NCBI RefSeq assembly: GCF_000716595.1
Contig: NZ_JNXC01000001.1
Location: 186,001 to 250,000, forward strand
DNA length: 64,000 nt
DNA from: Saccharothrix sp. NRRL B-16314
GTDB lineage: Bacteria > Actinomycetota > Actinomycetes > Mycobacteriales > Pseudonocardiaceae
Direction: 5' to 3'
Part shown: positions 39,620 to 49,549 of the stretch, in pieces
Numbering within the stretch: position 1 is the first letter of the stretch
How the letters are laid out: the number at the start of each line of letters is the position of its first letter
Translations under genes and position numbers: made by a program
Notes under the pieces: model-generated
Seen by the model: the letters and a program-made list of their open reading frames with translations, nothing else
Told to the model about the DNA's origin: nothing
Database searches by the model: none

Positions 39620-40246
39620 TCACCCGTAGGTGTCACGTGGTCCGCGACCTGGAGCGTGCCTGGGGCCGTAGCGCCAGCTGGGGGCCGCCGGACCCTGGAC
39701 CTTCAGCTTCTGCACCACGCCGTCGCCGACACCCGCCGCGATGCGCTTCAGCAGGTCCCGCTGCAACAGCCGCAGCTGCGTGGCCCACGCCGTCGAGTCG
39801 GCCTGGACGGTCAGCTCGTTGTCACTCAGCGCGACCGGCTTCGCGTGCTCGGCCACGTCCTCACCGACCAGTTTCGCCCATCGGGCGAACACCTGGCCAC
39901 CCGCCAGCCGTTCCGCCCAGCCGCGGTCGGCCGCCATCCGCGAGGCGAGCCTGCCGAGCGGCTGCGGGTCGCGGTCGTCCGGGCCGGGACCGGACCAACG
40001 GCGCCGTCGACGGCGGCCCGCGGCGGGCACCGAACCCTTGCGGGCACCCCGCGCACCACGGGCCTTGGCGGAGGCGCGGGCGGCTTCGAGTGCGGCGCGT
40101 GCCAGGTCCGGACCACGCAAACCACTCGATGGAGTGGCACCAGGTGTGGATATGTCCGATTTCGCCCCGGAGTTATCCACACCATCCACAGGGTTGTCCC
40201 CAGCTGTGCGAGGGGTCACACCCGTTTGGGGCAACTCGTCAGACAC
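39620..40246 (-). CDS. dciA: DUF721 protein, DciA-type replicative helicase operator
   Basis: A 208-residue protein. The disordered N-terminal third is followed by the DUF721/DciA domain ([59 protein letters not shown]) and ends in GRGPRDTYG as in mycobacterial Rv0004. DciA loads or stimulates the DnaB helicase in bacteria lacking DnaC. GTG start overlaps the recF stop by 8 bases. The N-terminal coding region contains a group of DnaA-box-like words. Confidence 0.9.
   Translation of the reverse strand: MSDELPQTGVTPRTAGDNPVDGVDNSGAKSDISTPGATPSSGLRGPDLARAALEAARASAKARGARGARKGSVPAAGRRRRRRWSGPGPDDRDPQPLGRLASRMAADRGWAERLAGGQVFARWAKLVGEDVAEHAKPVALSDNELTVQADSTAWATQLRLLQRDLLKRIAAGVGDGVVQKLKVQGPAAPSWRYGPRHAPGRGPRDTYG
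40145..40202. promoter_or_regulatory. DnaA-box-like cluster inside dciA
   Basis: TTATCCACA (40173-40181, perfect E. coli-type box), TTGTCCCCA (40194-40202), CCATCCACA (40182-40190) and, inverted, TGTGGATAT (40145-40153) lie within 58 bases of the dciA 5' coding region. Confidence 0.5.
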
Positions 40247-41354
40247 GACGCACCTCCCCGTCGCGAACGTCGAACCGCAGCCCGTCCAGTTCCTCGGGCA
40301 CGTCCTCCGCGACCGCCGCCGTGATCAACACCTGCTCCGCGCCGGCAGCCACCTTCGCCAACTGGCGACGCCTGCCGCGGTCCAGTTCGGCGAACACATC
40401 GTCCAGCACGAGCACCGGTTCCGCCCCCTCGACACGCAGCAACTCGTACCCGCCGAGCCTCAGCGCCAAGGCGAAGGACCATGACTCTCCGTGACTGGCG
40501 TACCCCTTCGCGGGCAGGTCACCCAGCGCCAGGTCCAGGTCGTCGCGGTGCGGCCCGACCAGGCACACGCCCCGGTCGATCTCCTGCCCGCGCACCCGGT
40601 GCAGCTCGGCGAGCAACGCGTCCTCCAGCACCTCGCGGTCGTGCGACCCCGGGAACGACTCACCGAGGCTCGACCGGTACGCCACCCGCGCGGGCCGCGA
40701 CTCCGGCGCCACCTCCGCGTACGCCGCGGCCACGTGCGGCGCGATGTCCGCGACGAGGTCCAGCCGGGCCGCCAGCAGCTCGGCGCCGTGCCGGGCCAGG
40801 TGCCCGTCCCACACGTCGAGCGTGCTGATGTCCGCGTTCCGCGACGCCCGCACGCTCTTCAGCAACGCGCCCCGCTGCTTGAGCACCCGCTCGTAGTCGC
40901 TGCGGACTCCCGCGTAACGCGGCGCGCGCGTCGTCAGCAACTCGTCCAGGAACCGCCGCCGCTCGCCCGGGTCGCCGCGCACCAGCGCCAGGTCCTCCGG
41001 CGCGAACAGCACCGTGCGCAGGATGCCCAGCACGTCGCGCGGTCGCGGCACCGGGCCGCGGTTGATCCGCGCCCGGTTCGCCTTGCCCGGCGTGATCTCC
41101 AGCTCGACCAGCAGCTCGCGCCCCTCGTTGACCACCGCCGTGCGGACCACCGCGCGCTGCGCGCCGTGCCGGACCAGCGGCGCGTCCGTGGCCACCCGGT
41201 GCGAACCCAGGGTGGCCACGTACCCGAGCGCCTCGACCAGGTTCGTCTTGCCCTGGCCGTTGCGCCCGACGAGCACGGTCACCCCCGGCTCGAACGCCAG
41301 GTCGGCGTGCTCCCACGATCTGAAGTCGGCGACTTGCAGGTGCCGGACGTACAA
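40239..41354 (-). CDS. recF: DNA replication/repair protein RecF
   Basis: A 371-residue SMC-like ATPase: Walker [15 protein letters not shown] (about 34-47), [23 protein letters not shown], and Walker [12 protein letters not shown] with a preceding signature. RecF helps load RecA at gaps with RecO and RecR. The start is TTG at 41354, four bases after gnd; no ATG or GTG gives the conserved [13 protein letters not shown] start. Confidence 0.96.
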   Translation of the reverse strand: MYVRHLQVADFRSWEHADLAFEPGVTVLVGRNGQGKTNLVEALGYVATLGSHRVATDAPLVRHGAQRAVVRTAVVNEGRELLVELEITPGKANRARINRGPVPRPRDVLGILRTVLFAPEDLALVRGDPGERRRFLDELLTTRAPRYAGVRSDYERVLKQRGALLKSVRASRNADISTLDVWDGHLARHGAELLAARLDLVADIAPHVAAAYAEVAPESRPARVAYRSSLGESFPGSHDREVLEDALLAELHRVRGQEIDRGVCLVGPHRDDLDLALGDLPAKGYASHGESWSFALALRLGGYELLRVEGAEPVLVLDDVFAELDRGRRRQLAKVAAGAEQVLITAAVAEDVPEELDGLRFDVRDGEVRRV

Positions 41355-41358
41355 CGGG

Positions 41359-42273
41359 TCAGCTCTGGGTCGAGCCGGAACCGGACGAAGGTCCCGCGGC
41401 CTGCACGGCGTGACCGCCGAACTGGTTGCGCAGCGCCGCGACCGCCCGCATGGCCGGCGAGTCGTCCTGGCGGGACGCGAACCGGGCGAACAGCGCGGCG
41501 GAGATCACCGGCGCGGGCACCGCGTGCTTGATGGCCTCCTCGACCGTCCACCGGCCCTCACCGGAGTCCTCCACGTGACCGCGCAGGTCGTCCAGCTCCG
41601 GGTCGGACTCCAGCGCGCGGACGAGCAGGTCGAGCAGCCACGAGCGGACCACCGTGCCGCGCTGCCACGCCTTGATCGTGGCCGGCACGTCGTCCACCAG
41701 CTTCGACGCCTCCAGCAGCTCGAAGCCCTCGGCGTACGCCTGCATCAGGCCGTACTCGATGCCGTTGTGGACCATCTTCGCGAAGTGGCCGGCGCCGATC
41801 CGGCCCGCGTGCGCGAAGCCCTCCTCGCGCGGACCCTCCGGGCGCAGCGCGTCGAAGATCGGCATGGCGCGCTCGACGTGCTCGGCCTCGCCGCCGACCA
41901 TCAGGCCGTAGCCGTTCTCCAGGCCCCAGACGCCGCCGGACACACCGGCGTCCATGTAGCCGATGCCCTTGTCGGCCAACGCCTTCGCGTTGATCTCGTC
42001 ATCGGTGAAGCGCGAGTTGCCGCCGTCGATCACCAGGTCGCCCGGCTCCAGCAGGCCGCCGAGGTCGGTGATCGTCTGCCGGGTGATGTCGCCCGCGGGC
42101 ACCATCACCCACACCAGGCGCGGTGCGCTGAGCTTGCCCACCATGTCGGCGAGCGTCTCGGCGTCGGAGACTTCAGGGTTGCGGTCGTAGCCGACCACCT
42201 CGTGCCCCGCGCGGCGGATCCGCTCGCGCATGTTGAAGCCCATCTTGCCGAGGCCGACGAGTCCGAGCTGCAC
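41359..42273 (-). CDS. gnd: 6-phosphogluconate dehydrogenase (decarboxylating), short form
   Basis: A 304-residue enzyme of the GndA/YqeC short type. NAD(P) loop [20 protein letters not shown], substrate motif [22 protein letters not shown], and [20 protein letters not shown] are intact. It converts 6-phosphogluconate to ribulose 5-phosphate, making NAD(P)H. Its insertion between dnaN and recF is typical of Streptomyces and Pseudonocardiaceae. Confidence 0.95.
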   Translation of the reverse strand: MQLGLVGLGKMGFNMRERIRRAGHEVVGYDRNPEVSDAETLADMVGKLSAPRLVWVMVPAGDITRQTITDLGGLLEPGDLVIDGGNSRFTDDEINAKALADKGIGYMDAGVSGGVWGLENGYGLMVGGEAEHVERAMPIFDALRPEGPREEGFAHAGRIGAGHFAKMVHNGIEYGLMQAYAEGFELLEASKLVDDVPATIKAWQRGTVVRSWLLDLLVRALESDPELDDLRGHVEDSGEGRWTVEEAIKHAVPAPVISAALFARFASRQDDSPAMRAVAALRNQFGGHAVQAAGPSSGSGSTQS

Positions 42274-42313
42274 GGTCGTTCCTCTTCCCTACGTCTGTGG
42301 ATGGCGTTGTGGA

Positions 42314-43450
42314 TCAGCCGGGCAGGCGCACGGGCATCAACAGGTAGAGGTAGCCCGGCGCCACGTTCCCATCCTCGTCCACCGGCTTGAGCAGCGCGGG
42401 CCGACTGGGTGTGGTGAAGGACAAGTGCGCCCTCGGGGTGCGGACGGCCTGCAGGCCCTCCTGGAGGTACGTCGGGTTGAAGGCGATGGTGACCGGGTCG
42501 CCGGTGTACTCGACGGGGAGCTCTTCCTCGGCGCTGCCCTCGTCGTCGCCGCCGGCGGACAGGCGGAGGCTGTTGTCCACGAATTCGAGCCGGACCTGGG
42601 TGCCGCGCTCGGCGACCAGCGACACGCGCTTGATCGCCTGCACCAGCGCGTCGACCTCGATGATCGCGGCGGCCGAGTGCTCGCTGGGCAGCAGCTGGCG
42701 GTACTTCGGGAAGTCGGCGTCGAGCAGGCGGGTGGTCGTGCGGCGGCCCGTGCCGGACAGGCCGAGCAGGCCGTCGTTCGCGGCGAGGGAGAGCGTGATC
42801 TTCGCGCCGGACGCGCCGAGCGTCTTCGCGGCGTCGTTCAGGGTCTTGGCGGGGACGAGCACGGCGACCTCGCCGAGCGACTCGTTCGGCTCCCACGGGA
42901 ACTCGCGCATGGCGAGGCGGAAGCGGTCGGTGGCGACGAGGGTCAGCTTGCCCTCGCCGATCTCCAGCCGGACGCCGGTCAGCATCGGGAGGGTGTCGTC
43001 CTTGCCGGCCGCGACGGCGACCTGCGCGACGGCCTCGCCGAAGATCTCGCCCGGGAGCTCGCCGGCGTGCTGCGGCATGGACGGCAGCTGCGGGTAGTCC
43101 TCGACCGGCATGGTCGGCAGGCTGAACCGGGCGCTGCCGCAGGAGATCGTCATCCGGGAGCCGTCGACCGCGATCTCGACCGGGTGGTTCGGGAGGGCTT
43201 TGGTGATGTCGGCGAGCAGGCGGCCGGAGACGAGCGCCTTGCCGCCGTCGGCGATGGTGGCCGGGACGCCGCACTGGGCGGACACCTCGTAGTCGAAGCC
43301 GGAGACCGTCAGCGCTTCGCCGGAGCCGTCCTCCGCCCCGGCGTCGAGCAGGACTCCACCGAGCACCGGGACAGGCGGCCTGGACGGCAGGCTGCGGGCG
43401 ACCCAGGCGACGGCGTCGGCCAGGCCGTCGCGCTCGACGCGGATCTTCAT
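42314..43450 (-). CDS. dnaN: DNA polymerase III beta sliding clamp
   Basis: A 378-residue clamp subunit with three repeats of the DnaN fold, ending [10 protein letters not shown]. The ATG at 43450 starts [19 protein letters not shown], the conserved start; the frame is open upstream. The stop is 40 bases before the gnd start. It lies immediately downstream of oriC. Confidence 0.98.
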   Translation of the reverse strand: MKIRVERDGLADAVAWVARSLPSRPPVPVLGGVLLDAGAEDGSGEALTVSGFDYEVSAQCGVPATIADGGKALVSGRLLADITKALPNHPVEIAVDGSRMTISCGSARFSLPTMPVEDYPQLPSMPQHAGELPGEIFGEAVAQVAVAAGKDDTLPMLTGVRLEIGEGKLTLVATDRFRLAMREFPWEPNESLGEVAVLVPAKTLNDAAKTLGASGAKITLSLAANDGLLGLSGTGRRTTTRLLDADFPKYRQLLPSEHSAAAIIEVDALVQAIKRVSLVAERGTQVRLEFVDNSLRLSAGGDDEGSAEEELPVEYTGDPVTIAFNPTYLQEGLQAVRTPRAHLSFTTPSRPALLKPVDEDGNVAPGYLYLLMPVRLPG

Positions 43451-44280
43451 GAGGCGTCCTTCCTCAAGTCGGCATGACCAACAACAGCATGCGTTGCGGT
43501 GGGGGTTAGGGAGCCGCGTCCCTCGCCGGATCTTTCGACCCACGGAGCGGAGGGTCCCCACCGTAGAGCGTCGGGACGCGGTTCGTCACCTCGGGGCCAC
43601 ACCCGGGGTGGGGCGCTGCCGAGCGTCCGTCCCCGGGCTCGACCGCCGCCTGTTTTTCTTTTGTTCTTCTCTTCAAGGGAAGACAACAGCAACAGCAGTA
43701 GGGGCTGTGGATTGTGTGGACAACCCTCGTTCTCGCAGCGTGTCGCCCGCTTGGAGGTGTGGACAAGTACGGGGTGTCACCCGGGGACAAGTCGGCGTCC
43801 CCGGGGAGAACTATGGGGATGGTCCGTTCGGTCCACAGGTAGGCCGAGTTGTCCCCGGGTTAATCCCCGGGTGTGGGCCGAGTTGTACCCGGGTGCTGCA
43901 CAGGGTGATGGTGGGCCGGATCTCCCCCGACGGGGCACTTTTCTGGGGCTGTGGACAACTCGTAGCCGGTCGTTCACCTGCGTTTCCGGGGGCGGGTGCG
44001 GGGCGGGAACCCCAAGGCCTGCCCGGGAACCACGCCCAACCGGTACCTGCGACCACGTCAGGGTGATGCGCGGGGGTTGGCGGTGAATGGGCCGGTTTTG
44101 GGGTCGTTCCGGTCGGCGGAGTGGCCTTCGCGCCCGGGTTCGGTGCGGCTCTGTCGGCCGTCGCGGGGGGACGCGGGCGTCGCACCCGGGTGCCGGCGAC
44201 GGTCCGATCCTCGATCCCGACCGCACCCGGGTGCGGTTCGCGCCGTCCCCGGGTGCGGTCGGTGTCACCCGGGGACGAGC
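43451..44280. other. oriC: chromosomal replication origin oriC (DnaA-box and CCCGGG-palindrome part)
   Basis: Non-coding, between dnaN and dnaA. Three perfect DnaA boxes TGTGGACAA lie at 43715-43723, 43758-43766 and 43950-43958. GC variants are CGGGGACAA (43782-43790), TTGTCCCCG (43849-43857) and TTGTACCCG (43883-43891). The only AT-rich stretch, TGTTTTTCTTTTGTTCTTC near 43651-43669, is the likely unwinding element. Thirteen CCCGGG words lie at 43602-44273. Identification rests on gene context and boxes. Confidence 0.9.
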
Positions 44281-45380
44281 GCAGCATTCAGCCCCGCCCC
44301 GCCCCACCCCACCCCACCCCGACCCGTGCCCTCGCGACGGCACCCCCGCAGTTGCTGCCTCTCTCCACCACGGCCCGCGCCTCGCGGCGGCCCCGCTGCG
44401 CCCCCGCGCCTGCCGATCGCGCCAACCGTGTCTCGCCGGGCCCACCCGCCACCCGCCATCCGCCATCCGCGACCCGCCATCCGCGACCCGCCATCCGCGA
44501 CCCGCGACCCGCCCATCCGCCACCGACCACCCAATCGCCTGCCGCCACCCCGGCCGCCCACCGACCGCCCGATCGCCGCCGCAAGTCCCGCCCCCCGCCG
44601 ACCGCCGCGCGCTCCCAACCACCCACCCGGCCCGTCCTGCCCGACCCCCGCCGGTCGCCGGGCGCCGATGTCGGTGGTCACCAATCGCCGCGTGCCCGAA
44701 CTCCAGCCCCGACCCCGGCGACCGCCGACGCCCAATCTCTTGACCCGTCTGCCTCAGGACCCCGTCGACGCCTCCGGCCCTCGCCCCGCTTCGACCGCCC
44801 GGCATTGCCGATCCGCCTGACCGTCGACCCCCGTCGACCCCCGTCGACCTCCCGTTGACCTCGCGGGACGGCACACCGCGGTCGGGCGGCTCATCGTCGG
44901 TGGCGCGGTGGCGCGGTGGCGCGGTGGCGCGGTGGGCGGGTGAGGCGGTGGGCGGGCGCGGACGGCGCGGTGGCGCGGGCGGGGGTGCGACCAGGCTCGG
45001 GCGCGTTCGTTCGCGCGCTGGGGGCAGGCTCGCCGCAGCGATGAGTGGCACGGCTCGGCGGGATGCCTGCGCGAGCGTCCGCCGCCGGGTCAGGTCCGAG
45101 CCGGCCCAGTCCGAGCCGGACAGGGCCCGAGCCGGACAGGCGACTGGCCGGCTCGGCTCGGACCGGCGGTGGCGTGGCGGTGCCTGCTTGCGGCGTGGTG
45201 CCTGGGCCGCGTCGTGCTGGCGGCTCGGGTGGGTTCGGGGGCGCCGGGCTGGGGCGTGTCCTGGCTGCGGCACTCGCCGGCTGCGGGCTGGGCTCGTGGC
45301 CGGGGTGGTGGAGGCCGAGGCGGCGTGGCCGGCAGGGGTGGGAGGAGCGAAGGCGGGAGGCGGGAGGGGTGGTTGCGGGG
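44281..45380. repeat. GC-rich simple-repeat spacer of the dnaA-dnaN gap
   Basis: About 1.1 kb without a credible gene. It holds SCCCC pentamers (44291-44334), a 14-base unit CGCGACCCGCCATC repeated near 44445-44525, CCGTCGACCC three times (44821-44850) and CGGTGGCG four times plus part (44898-44936). Pyrimidine-rich from about 44280 to 44700 on the plus strand, then purine/G-rich from 44890, which gives an arm-like asymmetry. No DnaA box of good quality is seen in it. Confidence 0.65.
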
Positions 45381-45386
45381 GCGGTC

Positions 45387-45439
45387 TGATCAACCGATGT
45401 GCGGTAACGGTGTTTCCGTACATATTTGGGCGTTGATCA
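45387..45439. other. inverted repeat at the dnaA 3' end
   Basis: TGATCAAC (45387-45394) and GTTGATCA (45432-45439) flank a locally AT-richer stretch (GTGTTTCCGTACATATTTGG). It lies 60 bases past the dnaA stop and may be a weak terminator, a protein site or a secondary unwinding element; undecided. Confidence 0.4.
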
Positions 45440-45498
45440 CCCGAAAGTGTTCGGCGGGCTGACCTTGCCCCCGGGGTGGCGCAAGCGTTTGCGGAGGG

Positions 45499-47061
45499 TC
45501 AGGGGGTGTGGCGGGCGCGCTGTTTGATGCGCGACGTCAGTTCCTGGACCTGCTCGTAGACGCGCCGGCGCTCGGCCATCTCCTTGCGGATCTTCTTGTC
45601 CGCGTGCATGACCGTCGTGTGGTCCCGTCCACCGAACGTCTGGCCGATCTTCGGCAGTGACAGGTCCGTCAGCTCCCGGCACAGGTACATCGAGATCTGC
45701 CTCGCCTGCGCCAGCACCTTCGTCTTACCGGGCCCACAAAGATCGTCTATGGACACGCTGAAGAACTCCGCCGTCACGGCCATGATGGTCGGCGCGGTGA
45801 TCTCGGGCGCGTGGGAGTCCGGGATGAGGTCGCGGAGCACTATCTCCGCCAGCTGCACGTCTACCGGCTGCCGGTTCAGCGACGCGAACGCCGTCACGCG
45901 GATCAGGGCGCCTTCCAGCTCCCGGATGTTCCGCTCGATCCGCGCCGCGATGAACTCCAGCACCTCGGCCGGCGCCGCCAGGCGGTCCTGCGCCGCCTTC
46001 TTCCGCAGGATCGCGATCCGGGTCTCCAGCTCGGGCGGCTGGATGTCCGTGATCAAGCCCCACTCGAACCGCGTCCGCAACCGGTCTTCCAACGTCTCCA
46101 GCCGCTTGGGCGGACGGTCGGACGACACGACGATCTGCTTGTTCGCGTTGTGCAGCGTGTTGAACGTGTGGAAGAACTCCTCCTGCGTGCCTTCCTTGCC
46201 CTCCAGGAACTGGATGTCATCGACCAGCAGCACGTCGATGTCCCGGTACCGGCGCTGGAACGCGACCTTCCGGTCGTCACGCAGGGAGTTGATGAAGTCG
46301 TTGGTGAACTCCTCGGTCGACACGTACCGCACGCGCATCCCGGGGAACAGGCGCTGGGCGTAGTGCCCGACCGCGTGCAGCAGGTGCGTCTTGCCGAGCC
46401 CCGACTCACCCCAGATGAACAGGGGGTTGTACGCACGGGCCGGTGCTTCGGCGACGGCCACCGCGGCGGCGTGCGCGAAGCGGTTGGACGCGCCGATCAC
46501 GAACGTGTCGAAGTTGTACTTCTCGTTCAACCTGGTCTGCGAGGCCACCGGGTTCGCCGGCCGGGTGTACGGGGTGCCGCTCGGCGCGGCGTTGCCGCCG
46601 CCGTAGGTCGGCCAGATCTCGGTGACGGCGGCGAGCGCTTCGCCTTCCTCGTCGACCTCTTCACCCTCGCCGTCGGTGTCACCCTCGGTCTCCGCCTCGA
46701 CCGCGATGCCGCCGTTGAAGGACGCGAAGGACGACACCGATGTCGACATGGCGACAGGCACGGGGGTGGGCACCGGGATCGGCGTGGTCACGGGAGGGTC
46801 GGGCGAGTCGACCTTGACGGCCAGCGACACGGCACGACCGAGGCGACGCGACAGCGCCGCGGTGATGGGTTCGCGGAGCGCGCGCTCGATGGCTTCCTTC
46901 GCGAAGTCGCTCGGCGCGGCGAGCAGGGCGGTCCCGTCGAGCAGCCCGATGGGTCTGGTGACGCGCATCCACGCGCGCTGCTGGGGAGACAACGTGCTGG
47001 CGGCTAGCTCCTGCACGACCTGCTCCCACACGAGACCCAGATCGGCCTGGTGGTCGGACAC
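45499..47061 (-). CDS. dnaA: chromosomal replication initiator DnaA
   Basis: A 520-residue AAA+ initiator. Domain I 1-85; an acidic/Pro linker (domain II, 86-180) of the long actinobacterial type; AAA+ domain with Walker A GESGLGKT (about 218-225) and Walker [16 protein letters not shown]; domain IV with the DnaA signature [19 protein letters not shown] start at 47061 behind GGGGAGGGGAG. It binds boxes in oriC and, through TTATCCACA upstream (47153-47161), probably its own promoter. Confidence 0.98.
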   Translation of the reverse strand: MSDHQADLGLVWEQVVQELAASTLSPQQRAWMRVTRPIGLLDGTALLAAPSDFAKEAIERALREPITAALSRRLGRAVSLAVKVDSPDPPVTTPIPVPTPVPVAMSTSVSSFASFNGGIAVEAETEGDTDGEGEEVDEEGEALAAVTEIWPTYGGGNAAPSGTPYTRPANPVASQTRLNEKYNFDTFVIGASNRFAHAAAVAVAEAPARAYNPLFIWGESGLGKTHLLHAVGHYAQRLFPGMRVRYVSTEEFTNDFINSLRDDRKVAFQRRYRDIDVLLVDDIQFLEGKEGTQEEFFHTFNTLHNANKQIVVSSDRPPKRLETLEDRLRTRFEWGLITDIQPPELETRIAILRKKAAQDRLAAPAEVLEFIAARIERNIRELEGALIRVTAFASLNRQPVDVQLAEIVLRDLIPDSHAPEITAPTIMAVTAEFFSVSIDDLCGPGKTKVLAQARQISMYLCRELTDLSLPKIGQTFGGRDHTTVMHADKKIRKEMAERRRVYEQVQELTSRIKQRARHTP

Positions 47062-47514
47062 CTCCGCGCTCCCCTCCCCTCGGTGACGGCTCCGCGGTCA
47101 GTCCCCGGGAACTTCCACGACGTGGACACGGAGAATAGAGGCATCCACAGAGTTATCCACAACTGTGCACGAACGCGGCTCGGCGCGCAGCGGTCCCCCC
47201 GTTGCTCCCGAGCACCTGCGGTCCGCGTGGCGGCGGCTCTGCCCCGCCTCGTCGGCACGGCCCGCGTCTACCCGCGAAGGCAGCACGCTAACAAGGTGCG
47301 GGCCATGCCACAAGGCGTACCGGCTCGCAAGCTTTTAACGCAGGTGCGGGACCGCTCGCCGTGCCCGGGTGCGACCCCGATTTGAACCGCGCCCCCTGGC
47401 CTGCGTACCCTCGTACCGTCTCCCGCTTGCGTGGGGTGCTTTTCGCGCGCCTAAGGCTTGTTCGGCTGGGGACACCACAGACCTGCTTGGCAGTTAAGCA
47501 CCGGGAGTCCGACC
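47062..47514. promoter_or_regulatory. divergent dnaA-rpmH control region
   Basis: About 450 non-coding bases. A DnaA box TTATCCACA (47153-47161), with ATCCACAG just before it, lies about 90 bases upstream of dnaA and suggests autoregulation. A candidate rpmH promoter reads TTGAAC (47382-47387), 18-base spacer, TACCCT (47406-47411). No other gene is seen. Confidence 0.6.
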
Positions 47515-47658
47515 GTGAGCAAGGGTAAGCGCACCTTCCAGCCCAACAACCGTCGCCGTGCGAAGACGCACGGGTTCCGGCTGCGCATGCGCACCCGTGC
47601 CGGTCGCGCCATCCTGGCCGCGCGCCGCGGCAAGGGTCGCAAAGAGCTGTCCGCCTAG
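47515..47658 (+). CDS. rpmH: 50S ribosomal protein L34
   Basis: 47 residues with the invariant [20 protein letters not shown] core and a basic C-terminus. GTG at 47515 with GGGAG seven bases upstream. Structural protein of the large subunit; cotranscribed with rnpA 14 bases later. Confidence 0.97.
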   Translation: MSKGKRTFQPNNRRRAKTHGFRLRMRTRAGRAILAARRGKGRKELSA

Positions 47659-47672
47659 ATCGCCGCAGCGCC

Positions 47673-48215
47673 GTGCTACCGGCGGCCAATCGGCTGACCC
47701 GCAGCCAGGACTTCGGCCTGGTGGTCCGCCGAGGCCGCCGGGCCGGCCGGTCACGGCTGGTCGTGCACGTCCTGTTGCCGTCGGTGACCGCGCGAGTTGC
47801 GGTCGGCGACGACACAGCGGCGGTGTCCGATGGCACAGCGGCGACGGTCGACACCGGGGCGGCAGTGGCATCGACCAGCGCCCCGGCGGAGACACGTACC
47901 TCGGCGGCGTCCAACGGCGCCTCGGCGGGAACACGTACGTCGACGGCATCGAACGGCGCCTCGGCGGGAACACGCACCTCGGCGCAGCCCACCTTGGACC
48001 AGTCCAAGGTGGGCTTCGTCGTGAGCAAAGCCGTGGGCAACTCCGTGGTCCGGCACCAGGTGAGCCGCCGGCTCCGGCACGTCGTCCGGGACCGGCTCGA
48101 CCGGCTGCCCCCCGGAACTTCCCTGGTCGTGCGCGCGTTGGCACCGTCAGCGGAGGCGAGCAGCGCCGAGCTCGGCCGTGACCTCGACGCGGCGCTGCAC
48201 AAGGTGTTGAGATGA
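47673..48215 (+). CDS. rnpA: RNase P protein component with a large internal insert
   Basis: 180 residues instead of about 110-130. The N-terminal strand ([32 protein letters not shown]) and the RNA-binding RNR-type helix ([29 protein letters not shown]) and C-terminal helix are intact. Between them residues about 37-108 are Ala/Thr/Ser/Gly-rich and carry a 13-residue tandem repeat ([13 protein letters not shown]). RnpA assists the RNase P RNA in tRNA 5' processing. GTG start; the stop overlaps yidD. Confidence 0.93.
   Translation: MLPAANRLTRSQDFGLVVRRGRRAGRSRLVVHVLLPSVTARVAVGDDTAAVSDGTAATVDTGAAVASTSAPAETRTSAASNGASAGTRTSTASNGASAGTRTSAQPTLDQSKVGFVVSKAVGNSVVRHQVSRRLRHVVRDRLDRLPPGTSLVVRALAPSAEASSAELGRDLDAALHKVLR
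47892..47984 (+). repeat. 39-bp tandem repeat inside rnpA
   Basis: Two full 39-base units (47892-47930, 47931-47969) and a partial third encode [13 protein letters not shown]. The units differ at only a few positions, which suggests recent duplication. Confidence 0.85.
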
Positions 48216-48484
48216 CGACCGTCCAGGTGAGTCCCGTCGTTCGGGCTCTGCTGCTCCCGGTGCGCTTCTACCGGAAGTTCATCTCGCCCGCGCTGCCCCC
48301 GACCTGCCGTTTCCACCCGAGTTGCAGCGCGTACGCGGTGGAGGCGTTGACCGTCCACGGTGCGCTGCGCGGTTCCTGGCTGACCCTCCGCCGGTTGGGT
48401 CGCTGCGGACCCTGGCACCCTGGTGGCCTGGACCCGGTTCCGCCGAGGCGAAACGCGGTCCCCGACCTTCCTGCCGAGGAGTAG
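48212..48484 (+). CDS. yidD: membrane protein insertion efficiency factor YidD
   Basis: 90 residues with the family core [28 protein letters not shown] and RCGPWHPGG. An amphipathic membrane-associated helper of YidC-dependent insertion. ATG overlaps the rnpA stop by four bases. Confidence 0.95.
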   Translation: MTTVQVSPVVRALLLPVRFYRKFISPALPPTCRFHPSCSAYAVEALTVHGALRGSWLTLRRLGRCGPWHPGGLDPVPPRRNAVPDLPAEE

Positions 48485-48487
48485 CTA

Positions 48488-49531
48488 GTGCTCAACTTCA
48501 TCTACTACCCGGTGTCCTTCATCCTGTGGTGTTGGCACTGGGTGTTCGGCCACGTCTTCGGCGAGTCGAGCGGGTTCGCGTGGGCCTTCGCCGTGGTGTT
48601 CCTCGTCTTCACGCTGCGCGCGATCCTGTTCAAGCCGTTCGTCGGCCAGGTCCGCTCGATGCGCAAGATGCAGGAGTTCGCGCCGGAGCTGCAGAAGATC
48701 AAGAAGAAGTACGCGAACGACAAGCAGCGCCAGGCGCAGGAGATGCAGAAGCTCCAGTCGGAGCACGGCGTCAACCCGCTGGGCGGCTGCCTGCCGATGC
48801 TGGTGCAGATCCCGGTGTTCATCGGCCTGTTCCACGTGCTGCGCTCGTTCAAGCCCGGCTGGGGCGAGGTCTACTTCTTCGACGCCCAGGGCGTGGAGTC
48901 GTTCGTCAACGCGAAGCTGTTCGGCGCGAACCTCTCGACGTTCATCACGATGCCCGAGAACGAGCTGGCGGCGTTCGCCACCGAGCGCAGCAGCGTGCTC
49001 CTGGTCTCGATCCCGTTGATGATCCTGGCGTCGATCGGCACGCACTTCACCGCCCGCCACTCGGTGGCACGCCAGACGCAGGCCGCGGCGGACAACCCGC
49101 AGACCGCGATCATGAACAAGCTGACGCTGTACTTGTTCCCGATCGGCGTGCTCGTCGGTGGCCTCTTCTTCCCCATCGCGATCCTGCTGTACTGGCTGAG
49201 CAACAACTCGTGGACGCTGGGTCAGCAGTACGTCGTGTACCACCGCATCGACCGCGAGGAAGAGCAGAAGAAGGTCGAGGCGACCACGCAGCGCCAGGCG
49301 CTGGCGCCGAAGCCGGGCGCCAAGCCGGCGGTCAAGCCGAGGCCCGGTCAGAAGCCGCAGCCGCGCAAGCCGGCAGGTACGCAGTCCACGGGGACCGCGA
49401 AGCCGGCGCCGACCGAGGCCGAATCGGACGGGAGCGGGTCCAACGGGACCGCGAAGCCGTCCACCGAGATTCCCGGTCTGAGCCCAGACCGATCCCCAGG
49501 CAAGAAGCAGGGCAACAAGAAGCGTCGTTGA
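48488..49531 (+). CDS. yidC: membrane protein insertase YidC
   Basis: A 347-residue five-helix insertase without the large E. coli-type P1 domain. Core motifs FKPFVGQVRSMRKMQE, KYANDKQRQAQEMQKL and NPLGGCLPMLVQIPVFIGLF are typical of the YidC/Oxa1 hydrophilic groove region. The C-terminal about 90 residues are Lys/Pro-rich and likely contact the ribosome. GTG start follows GAGGAG by seven bases. Confidence 0.95.
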   Translation: MLNFIYYPVSFILWCWHWVFGHVFGESSGFAWAFAVVFLVFTLRAILFKPFVGQVRSMRKMQEFAPELQKIKKKYANDKQRQAQEMQKLQSEHGVNPLGGCLPMLVQIPVFIGLFHVLRSFKPGWGEVYFFDAQGVESFVNAKLFGANLSTFITMPENELAAFATERSSVLLVSIPLMILASIGTHFTARHSVARQTQAAADNPQTAIMNKLTLYLFPIGVLVGGLFFPIAILLYWLSNNSWTLGQQYVVYHRIDREEEQKKVEATTQRQALAPKPGAKPAVKPRPGQKPQPRKPAGTQSTGTAKPAPTEAESDGSGSNGTAKPSTEIPGLSPDRSPGKKQGNKKRR

Positions 49532-49549
49532 CCCTGGAGAGGAGACATC

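Noticed and set aside
42294..42316. TGTGGATGG and TGTGGATCA between gnd and dnaN as DnaA boxes
   Set aside because: Both have two or more mismatches to the actinobacterial box and overlap the dnaN stop; too weak alone.
43777..45423. Open frame of 548 codons on the minus strand through the origin gap
   Set aside because: The translation is Pro/Arg/Ala/Gly low complexity with simple repeats, lacks a ribosome site and overlaps the DnaA boxes; it is GC-driven open frame, not a gene.
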